NCBI GenBank assembly: GCA_040635515.1
Contig: JBEYHY010000004.1
Location: forward strand, 744,001 to 808,000
Reading direction: 5' to 3'
From: Prauserella_A sp040635515
GTDB lineage: Bacteria; Actinomycetota; Actinomycetes; Mycobacteriales; Pseudonocardiaceae
DNA: 64,000 nt
Numbering within the stretch: the stretch's first letter is position 1; each line of letters starts with the position of its first letter. The position numbers and the translations under genes were made by a program. The notes under the pieces are model-generated. The model was not told where the DNA came from. It saw only the letters and a program-made list of their open reading frames with translations, and made no database searches. Shown piece by piece: positions 58,705 to 64,000 of this stretch.

Positions 58705-59211
58705 ATGGGAAGTGTGGAGCTGTTGACGGACGCCTTCGGGCGAATCGCGGAAAGTGTCGACGGGGTGGTCGACGGCTTGGACGCGGCGGCGTTGAGCTAT
58801 CGGATCGATGGGGAAGCCAACTCGATCGCCTGGCTCGTCTGGCATCTCACGAGGGTGCAAGACGACCACATCGCCGACGTCGCGGGACTGGAGCAGGTCT
58901 GGGCGGCGAAGGGCTGGGCGGACCGGTTCGGGCTCGACCTGCCGGTGGAGGACACGGGGTACGGGCACACGAGTGACCAGGTCGCCGCCGTGAAGGTCGA
59001 TTCGCCGGAGCTGCTGAGCGGTTACCACGACGCGGTGTTCCGGCAGACCGTCGACTACGTGCGCGGACTCGACGACGCCGACCTCGATCTGATCGTCGAC
59101 GAGTACTGGGATCCGCCGGTCACGCTCGGCGTCCGGCTGATCAGCGTGATCGGGGACGACCTCCAGCACGCGGGGCAGGCGGAGTTCGTCAGAGGGATCG
59201 TGTTGCGCTGA
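58705..59211 (+). CDS. DinB-family mycothiol-type transferase (DUF664)
   Basis: A 168-residue four-helix DinB protein of the DUF664 group. NSIAWLVWHLTRVQDDHIADVAG near residue 38 supplies a metal His on the first long helix, and DDLQHAGQAEFVRGIVL at the C-terminus supplies the others. Related actinobacterial proteins are mycothiol S-transferases. I start at ATG 58705 because CACAAT ends six bases upstream, a leaderless pattern, and MGSVELLTDAFGRI matches the family start; ATG 58687 is also in frame. Confidence 0.82.
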   Translation: MGSVELLTDAFGRIAESVDGVVDGLDAAALSYRIDGEANSIAWLVWHLTRVQDDHIADVAGLEQVWAAKGWADRFGLDLPVEDTGYGHTSDQVAAVKVDSPELLSGYHDAVFRQTVDYVRGLDDADLDLIVDEYWDPPVTLGVRLISVIGDDLQHAGQAEFVRGIVLR

Positions 59212-59221
59212 CCCGTCGCGA

Positions 59222-59818
59222 TCAGCGGCCCGTCGAGGTGGCGTTCGTGTAACTGAGGATCACCACGCCGCTGGGAGTGGTTGTGCTGTCCGTCAGGGTG
59301 AACCGCGACGGGTGCTCGGCGTCGCCGAACATGCGCTTTCCCGATCCGAGCATCACGGGAAAGAGCAGGAGCCGATACTCGTCGACGAGGTCGTGTTCGG
59401 TCAGCGCCTGAACGAGGGCGCCGGAGCCGAAGGTGACGAGTTCACCGTCCAGCCGCTGTTTGAGGCAGGCGACGGCGGTGGGCAGGTCGTCTTCGAGGCG
59501 GAACGAGTGGTTCCAGGCGAGGGCTTCGCGAGAACGGGTGGCCACGTACTTCGGCATGCGGTTCATCGCCGCGACGGCGGGCTCGCTCTCGTCGGCCCCC
59601 GACCAGGCTTCGGTGAGGATGTCGTAGGAACGCCGGCCCAGCAGCAGGCCCGCGGCGCCGGTCGTCGTGGTGCGCATGTACTCGGCGATGGTGTCATCGC
59701 TGTACGGGACGACCCAGCCGCCGTGAGCGAAGCCGCCGTCCTGGTCTTCGTCCTGCGACAGCGGTGCTTGGATCACCCCGTCGAGGCTGACGAAGTTGAC
59801 GACGACCAGCCGCCCCAT
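59222..59818 (-). CDS. Dihydrofolate reductase family protein (RibD C-terminal-like)
   Basis: A 198-residue protein of the DHFR/RibD-C fold. VVVNFVSLDGVIQAP at the N-terminus, LLLGRRSYDIL near residue 60, KYVATRS and LVTFGSGALVQAL (nucleotide loop), and EYRLLLFPVMLGSGKRMF are standard. Members like YyaP/YwjB are NADPH-binding but not true DHFR; function is generally unknown. It converges on the DinB gene with 10 bp between stops. Confidence 0.87.
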   Translation of the reverse strand: MGRLVVVNFVSLDGVIQAPLSQDEDQDGGFAHGGWVVPYSDDTIAEYMRTTTTGAAGLLLGRRSYDILTEAWSGADESEPAVAAMNRMPKYVATRSREALAWNHSFRLEDDLPTAVACLKQRLDGELVTFGSGALVQALTEHDLVDEYRLLLFPVMLGSGKRMFGDAEHPSRFTLTDSTTTPSGVVILSYTNATSTGR

Positions 59819-59914
59819 AGTGGCTCCTCGGTTTCGCTGGGTGGCGGTACTTTCGCCACCGTTCGTGTTGGCGCCGCGAGGATAGCCGGAGGGCCAGACA
59901 GTTCTGGGGCGCTG

Positions 59915-60484
59915 CTACTTGGCCGCCGCCTTGGCGGCCTTCTTGAACGCGCGGACCTCGGCAAGTGAGTCGGGGCCGGTCACATCGGCGATCGACCGCC
60001 GGGAGCCGTCCTCGCCGTAGGCGCCCGCCGCCTCGCGCCAGCCATCGGGCTGGACTCCGCGCTGTTTACCCAGCAGTGCGAGGAAGATACGCGCTTTCTG
60101 GTCGCCGTAGCCCGGCAAGGCTTTCAGTCGCTTGAGGACTTCCTTGCCATCGGGCTTGCCTTCTTGCCAGATCGCCTCGGTCTTACCGCCGTAGTTGTCG
60201 ACGATGTACTGGGCCAGCGCATGGACCCGCCTTCCCATCGAACCGCCGTAGCGATGGATGGCCGGTTTCTCGACGCACAACTCCACGAAGCTGTCGAGAT
60301 CGGACTCGGCGATCTTGGTGACGCTGAAACCGCCCATCCTGTCGGCGATCTTCTTCGGGCCCGCGAAGGCCACCTCCATGGCGACCTGCTGGTCGAGCAG
60401 CATTCCGGTGAGCAGCGCGAACGGGTCGTCGCTCAGCAGTTTGTCGGCGTCGGAATCGCCGGTCAGATGGAGCTTCTTGGCCAT
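59915..60484 (-). CDS. HhH-GPD base-excision DNA repair protein
   Basis: A 189-residue short DNA glycosylase-type protein. The helix-hairpin-helix is LKALPGYGDQKARIFLALLGKQ near residue 118; the start KLHLTGDSDADKLLSDDPFALLTGMLLDQQVAMEVAF is typical of the actinobacterial TIGR03252 family. It lacks the C-terminal 4Fe-4S cysteines of MutY/Nth. The catalytic Asp of the HhH-GPD group may be one of those after VQPDGW. A Lys/Ala-rich tail ends it. Substrate lesion unknown. Confidence 0.87.
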   Translation of the reverse strand: MAKKLHLTGDSDADKLLSDDPFALLTGMLLDQQVAMEVAFAGPKKIADRMGGFSVTKIAESDLDSFVELCVEKPAIHRYGGSMGRRVHALAQYIVDNYGGKTEAIWQEGKPDGKEVLKRLKALPGYGDQKARIFLALLGKQRGVQPDGWREAAGAYGEDGSRRSIADVTGPDSLAEVRAFKKAAKAAAK

Positions 60485-60577
60485 GGTTCAAGCATCGCAC
60501 GACTACTCGCGTGACGTCAGTGGGTTCCCGGCGCGGTGAAGCCGCCCAGATCGGTGAATCCTTTATTGCTGCCTTGA

Positions 60578-60587
60578 CTTATATAAG
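60578..60587. promoter_or_regulatory. CTTATATAAG palindrome, likely ArsR operator
   Basis: A perfect AT-rich 10-bp palindrome directly after TTGA (60574-60577), 21 bp before the ArsR GTG. In a region of about 70 percent GC it stands out. ArsR-type repressors commonly bind such dyads over their own promoter. Confidence 0.55.
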
Positions 60588-60608
60588 CTGAGACGGCAAC
60601 ATGGGTTC

Positions 60609-60986
60609 GTGCACGCGTTCGACGTTCTCGGCGACCCGGTGCGCCGCCGGATACTGGAGCTGCTCGCTGACGGTGAGCAGACCTCGGGTGCGATCACCGC
60701 TATCGTGAGACAGGAATTCGGGATCTCCCAGTCGGGAGTGTCACAACACCTGAGAGTGTTGCGGGACAACGGGTTCACGACCGTGCGTGCACAAGGAACC
60801 CGTCGTTTGTATGCGGTCGACACCGCGTCGATGCGGGAAGCCGACCTGTGGCTGGACCAGTTCCGCAGATTCTGGAACCAGCACCTCGACGCACTCGCCA
60901 CCGAGGTCGCGAGAGGAAAACGGCGCCGGCGCGACATTCGCGACATCACGGAACCCAAGCCAGACAGGAGCGACGCCCATGACTGA
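60609..60986 (+). CDS. ArsR-family transcriptional regulator
   Basis: A 125-residue winged-helix repressor: FDVLGDPVRRRILELLADGEQTSGAITAIV, then ISQSGVSQHLRVLRDNGFTTVRAQGTRRLYAVD. It has no Cys pair for metal binding, so it belongs to the non-metal ArsR type usually paired with SRPBCC/AHSA1 genes. That pairing is seen here: the next gene starts within its last codons (ATGACTGA overlap). GTG start 60609. Confidence 0.9.
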   Translation: MHAFDVLGDPVRRRILELLADGEQTSGAITAIVRQEFGISQSGVSQHLRVLRDNGFTTVRAQGTRRLYAVDTASMREADLWLDQFRRFWNQHLDALATEVARGKRRRRDIRDITEPKPDRSDAHD

Positions 60987-61599
60987 CAAGTCCGACAACG
61001 GCAACGCCGAGACCGTCCGCCGCGCGGTCGGCACCCGCCCCCTCTTCGAGGGGCTGGGCCGCGTGCTCTCGATCAGCAGGGTGTACGACACGGACATCGA
61101 TGACCTGTGGGAGGCGTGCACCGACCCGGCGCGCCTTCGCCGCTGGTTCCTCCCTGTTACGGGCGAACTGCGGCTCGGCGGCCGCTACCAGCTCGAAGGA
61201 AACGCGAGCGGCACGGTCGAGCAGTGCGACCCGCCGAACGGGTTCTCCGCCACGTGGGAATTCGACGGCATGAGCTGGATCGAGGTCGCACTGACCAGCG
61301 AACCGGGAGGCAAAACCCGGTTCGACCTCGTGCACATCGCCCCCGAAACCGAGCACTGGGCGCAGTACGGCCCGGGCGCGGCCGGTATCGGCTGGGACAT
61401 CAGCCTCCTGCGGCTTGCCGTTCACCTTTCCGGCGGGGAGGTCGAACCGGAAGAGGAGTGGGCGGCCACCGAGGAAGGTCGCCGGTTCATGCTGGCGGCA
61501 GGTGACAGCTGGTGTGCGGCCGACGTCGTCGCCGGTACCGACCCGGCTGTCGCCGAAGCCGCGGCCGAGCGGACCAAAGCCGCCTACGCGGGCAACTGA
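60979..61599 (+). CDS. SRPBCC/AHSA1-domain protein
   Basis: A 206-residue START-like protein of the AHSA1 (Hsp90 co-chaperone activator-like) family: VLSISRVYDTDIDDLWEACTDPARLRRWFLPVTGELRLGGRYQLEGNASGTV forms the first half. The helix-grip fold offers a hydrophobic pocket for an unknown ligand. A C-terminal helical extension (EEGRRFMLAAGDSWCAADVVAG) is longer than the usual domain. Translation is coupled to the ArsR gene by an 8-bp overlap. Confidence 0.85.
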   Translation: MTDKSDNGNAETVRRAVGTRPLFEGLGRVLSISRVYDTDIDDLWEACTDPARLRRWFLPVTGELRLGGRYQLEGNASGTVEQCDPPNGFSATWEFDGMSWIEVALTSEPGGKTRFDLVHIAPETEHWAQYGPGAAGIGWDISLLRLAVHLSGGEVEPEEEWAATEEGRRFMLAAGDSWCAADVVAGTDPAVAEAAAERTKAAYAGN

Positions 61600-61612
61600 C
61601 CACCTCCGCCGT

Positions 61613-62014
61613 TCACGTCTGCGGCTGTGCGATCACCTGCCAGACGTGCCCGTCGAGATCGGCGCACGTGGCCTCGAAGCCCCACGGCCGGGAGGCAGGC
61701 TCGCCGAGCACCTCACCACCCGCTCGCCGTACCCGCTCGATGGTCTCGGAGACCTTGTTGTCGTCCGCGACCGTCGCGGTGAGCAGGCATTCACTGACCC
61801 CGGGCTTCGCGATCTCACGCTCACCGAGTACCCAGCCGAAGCCTCCGACCGGGATGAGACTGAGCTCGACGCCTTCCCCGAGCCGGAAACTCAGCGGCTC
61901 GGGGACGCCGTCCTCGGTGGGGCTCCCGATCGTCTCGAAACCGAAAACGTCGCGGTAGAAATCCATCGCGCGTTTGCGGTCGGCTATGGGGAGGCTGATG
62001 GCGATAGGAGACAT
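61613..62014 (-). CDS. VOC-family protein
   Basis: A 133-residue single VOC module: ISLPIADRKRAMDFYRDVFGFETIG at the start, ECLLTATVADDNKVSETIERVRRAGGEVLGEPASRPWG in the middle, and CADLDGHVWQVIAQP at the end. It resembles uncharacterised glyoxalase-like proteins. The ATG at 62014 has a weak ribosome site. It converges on the SRPBCC gene. Confidence 0.82.
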   Translation of the reverse strand: MSPIAISLPIADRKRAMDFYRDVFGFETIGSPTEDGVPEPLSFRLGEGVELSLIPVGGFGWVLGEREIAKPGVSECLLTATVADDNKVSETIERVRRAGGEVLGEPASRPWGFEATCADLDGHVWQVIAQPQT

Positions 62015-62100
62015 CGGTACTCCAATCCTGTGGTACGAGCGTCAACGCATACGCCTGGCACGAGCGGAACTCATCGGTGAGAACCGGTTCAGGCCACAGA

Positions 62101-62526
62101 TCACTCGTCCGGGTCGTCGGGTACGCCGATGTTCTGGCAGGCCGTCAGCAACCACCGGCCCTCTTCCTTCGCCATCACCCACAACGGACTGCCGATGTCT
62201 GGTCCTTCCGGCGTGAGGTACACCTGCTTCAGCTTGACCGCCGCGACGTCGGGGCGGATGAACAGCACATGCTCCAGCTCGAAAGTGACCGAGAGGCCTC
62301 GCATTCCGCCCGGAAGCACCTCGCGGGTGAAGGTCGAGATCGCGTCGAGGCCGAACAGTCGTTTGCCACCACCGGTTGTCCAAATCGCGTCCTGCCGGAA
62401 CAGGCCGAGGAACTCGTCGGGAAGCTCGTTGTTCTGTGCGTGCTCGACAACGGCGACGACCCGCTTGATCGCCTCGATCTCGGCTGCGTCGGCTTCGGTT
62501 GACCGCATTTCGATGTCATTGCTCAT
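62101..62526 (-). CDS. SnoaL/NTF2-like protein (SgcJ/EcaC type)
   Basis: A 141-residue NTF2-fold protein. EIEAIKRVVAVVEHAQNNELPDEFLGLFRQDAIWTTGGGKRLFGLDAISTF and VKLKQVYLTPEG...WVMAKEEGRWLLTACQNI match the SgcJ/EcaC group of small ligand-binding or isomerase-like proteins. The ATG at 62526 is behind GAAGGTGG; the frame is open to 62535. No cluster partner indicates a substrate. Confidence 0.78.
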   Translation of the reverse strand: MSNDIEMRSTEADAAEIEAIKRVVAVVEHAQNNELPDEFLGLFRQDAIWTTGGGKRLFGLDAISTFTREVLPGGMRGLSVTFELEHVLFIRPDVAAVKLKQVYLTPEGPDIGSPLWVMAKEEGRWLLTACQNIGVPDDPDE

Positions 62527-62560
62527 GACGACCACCTTCGAACATCGACTTCACTTGATG

Positions 62561-63469
62561 TCAAGGTGAAATTTCGGAATGTGCTGGGGCGTCCGGCTTT
62601 TTCAGGACCTCCGTCAACGCCGAGATGCTGTGGTTGGCGTGGCCCGCTTCGACCGCTCGCCTGAGCAGGTCGTGCAGGGGTGCGATCCAGGCGTTGTCGA
62701 GGTTGGCCTCCTCACCGAGTTCCTTGTCGTGCCCGGCTCCGGCCAGGAACATGCCGACGGAGGAGGCCGGCTTGCTGTAGTCACCGCTGTCGATTTCCTC
62801 GGCGAATCCGGGGAGAATCGAGATGATCATCTCGAACCATTTGGCGCTGTACCGGACCATCGAAGCCGCCGTGAGGCCACGGGACCGCATGGCCGCGGCG
62901 CCCTGGCAGAAACCGACGAGCGCGGGCAGCAGAGTGCCGCCCACCGCCATTTCGTACAGTGCGGCGAGATCGGCGTCCTCACCGAGGTGGACGGTGTCCC
63001 CGCCCATCACCCGTAGCGTCGGCTCGAATTCGTCGAAGACGCTCTTGTCCCCGCTGTAGTACAGGAGAGTGTCTTCCGCGCCAACGGCGGACGGCACGTT
63101 CTTGACCGCCCCGTCGAGGTAGCGCGCGCCGTGTCCGAGCGCCCACTCGCTCATCTGCCTCGCCCCGGCCGGTGAGCCGCTGTTCAGCGTCACCAGCGTG
63201 CGCCCTTCAAGCGCGCCCTCGGCGGGCTCCAGGGCTTTGATCGTGTCGTCGTACGTGGTCAGGCAGGCTATGACGAGCGGACTCGCCGCGATCGCCTCGC
63301 CGATCGTGTGCGCGTGAACGGCGCCTTTGGTCACGAGCGGCGCGGCCTTCGCGGCGGTCCTGTTCCACACGGTCGTCGGGTGCCCCGCGCCGAGGTAGGC
63401 CTCGGCCAGTGCCGTGCCCATCGAGCCGAGCCCGATCAGCGTCACGGGAGTGCGGTGGTGCGCGGACAT
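62561..63469 (-). CDS. NAD(P)-dependent oxidoreductase, imine-reductase/6PGDH-like
   Basis: A 302-residue protein of the beta-hydroxyacid dehydrogenase/imine reductase superfamily. The Rossmann loop VTLIGLGSMGTALAEAYL is at residue 9; WNRTAAKA accepts NADPH phosphate (Arg after WN). VTLNSGSPAGARQMSEWALGHGARYLDGAVKNVPSAVG and LYYSGD follow. The C-terminal helical half has YEMAVGGTLLPALVGFCQGAAAM, where hydroxyacid dehydrogenases would have the catalytic Lys; its absence points to the imine reductase group. It is divergent from an HxlR gene. Confidence 0.85.
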   Translation of the reverse strand: MSAHHRTPVTLIGLGSMGTALAEAYLGAGHPTTVWNRTAAKAAPLVTKGAVHAHTIGEAIAASPLVIACLTTYDDTIKALEPAEGALEGRTLVTLNSGSPAGARQMSEWALGHGARYLDGAVKNVPSAVGAEDTLLYYSGDKSVFDEFEPTLRVMGGDTVHLGEDADLAALYEMAVGGTLLPALVGFCQGAAAMRSRGLTAASMVRYSAKWFEMIISILPGFAEEIDSGDYSKPASSVGMFLAGAGHDKELGEEANLDNAWIAPLHDLLRRAVEAGHANHSISALTEVLKKPDAPAHSEISP

Positions 63470-63570
63470 GCGTGTGCTCCTACTCGAAAGCGATTCCGCG
63501 GCGCGAAAGACCGGAAAGCCGTCGCCGTCGGTTGTCCTTCAAGGCTGCGGTGGAGCAAACTTTTCCGCAA

Positions 63571-63593
63571 GTACCTACAATTTTGTCAGGTAC
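63571..63593. promoter_or_regulatory. GTACCT/AGGTAC inverted repeat, likely HxlR operator
   Basis: GTACCT (63571-63576) and AGGTAC (63588-63593) are perfect 6-bp arms 11 bp apart in an AT-rich island, 24 bp upstream of the HxlR GTG and 102 bp from the divergent oxidoreductase start. HxlR-type regulators bind dyads with GTAC/TAC arms at such spacing. Confidence 0.55.
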
Positions 63594-63616
63594 CGACATT
63601 TTTGTTAGGGAACAAG

Positions 63617-63946
63617 GTGAAGAAGCGAAGCTATTCCTGTGGGCTCGACGCCGCGATCGACGTCATGGGAGGCAAGTGGAAGGGGCTCATCCTCTTCTGG
63701 CTCGGTGAGAAACCGCTGCGATTCGGGGAGCTGCGCAGGGCGGTGGACGGTATCAGCGAGCGGATGCTGATCCTGCAGCTGCGAGAGCTGGAGGCGAGCG
63801 GTCTGGTGCACCGCGAGGTCTATCAGCAGGTGCCACCGAAGGTGGAGTACTCACTGACCGCGTTCGGCCGCTCCCTGCTCGACGCTCTGACGCCGCTCGG
63901 GGAGTGGGGCGAGGAGAACATGGACCGCCTTGAGGCGCTGCCGTGA
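63617..63946 (+). CDS. HxlR-family transcriptional regulator
   Basis: A 109-residue HxlR regulator of normal size: CGLDAAIDVMGGKWKGLILFWLGEKPLRFGELRRAVDGISERMLILQLRELEASGLVHREVY. The conserved Cys is at position 8, the residue that senses quinones or aldehydes in YodB/HypR-like members. GTG 63617 starts it; the AGGGAAC ribosome site is weak. It is divergent from the imine-reductase-like gene, which it probably controls. The last 54 bases of the window after it show nothing. Confidence 0.9.
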   Translation: MKKRSYSCGLDAAIDVMGGKWKGLILFWLGEKPLRFGELRRAVDGISERMLILQLRELEASGLVHREVYQQVPPKVEYSLTAFGRSLLDALTPLGEWGEENMDRLEALP

Positions 63947-64000
63947 GTGGTGGGACCGGCGCGGCCCCCGGTGGTACACATTCGCACGGGCGTTCGATAG

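Overview
The window looks like chromosomal DNA of a high-GC actinomycete, most likely a member of the Pseudonocardiaceae (Amycolatopsis/Prauserella-like). The evidence is a carD-lpqE-radA block laid out as in mycobacteria, mycothiol-type DinB enzymes, many GTG starts and apparently leaderless starts, LigD-type end-joining proteins and a tRNA without an encoded CCA. Assignment is by recognising families in translated sequence; no database was searched.

Layout. 1-8.7 kb is housekeeping: carD (its last codons lie outside the window), an LpqE-like lipoprotein, radA, a trehalose pair (otsA and an otsB fused to a GH15 domain), a ThrE-type exporter and tRNA-Thr(TGT). 8.7-20 kb is mixed: a MarR/DUF6506 pair, an amidohydrolase, a Tat-exported sialidase, an ECF sigma factor with a SnoaL tail, a PaaX regulator and a partner-switching pair (GAF-PP2C-HATPase phosphatase plus STAS protein). 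20-23.3 kb holds end-joining LigD split into polymerase and phosphoesterase-ligase proteins.

23.3-31.3 kb is one tightly coupled minus-strand operon of six genes behind a good DtxR/IdeR iron box: SbnA-like and SbnB-like enzymes (2,3-diaminopropionate supply), three IucA/IucC NIS synthetases and an SbnH-like decarboxylase. This is the gene logic of staphyloferrin B, here in an actinomycete and without a local citrate synthase, exporter or receptor. 31.4-40.9 kb is phenylacetate catabolism: paaI-paaK-tetR on the minus strand, then a cytochrome P450 and paaZABCDE on the plus strand, with PaaR-like operators at both promoters.

40.9-50.6 kb carries an ArsB/NhaD-type permease, a CBS protein and an SPFH protein with a KhtT-like C-terminal domain, then two NarL-type two-component systems and an MMPL transporter. 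50.9-53 kb is a MarR-controlled ring-cleaving dioxygenase/hydrolase pair that resembles the MhqR quinone-response regulon. 53-64 kb holds two overlapping small zinc-finger genes, an Abi-alpha-like protein, a DUF445 protein and a series of small stress or detoxification genes with local HxlR, ArsR and VOC partners.

A family of 21-bp tandem repeats (core TGCGGATCTCG) occurs at four places: about 14.6-15.0, 17.0, 23.3 and 50.6-50.9 kb. At 23.3 kb it runs into the 3' end of the siderophore decarboxylase gene. This family and the staphyloferrin-B-like operon are the two most interesting items in the window.
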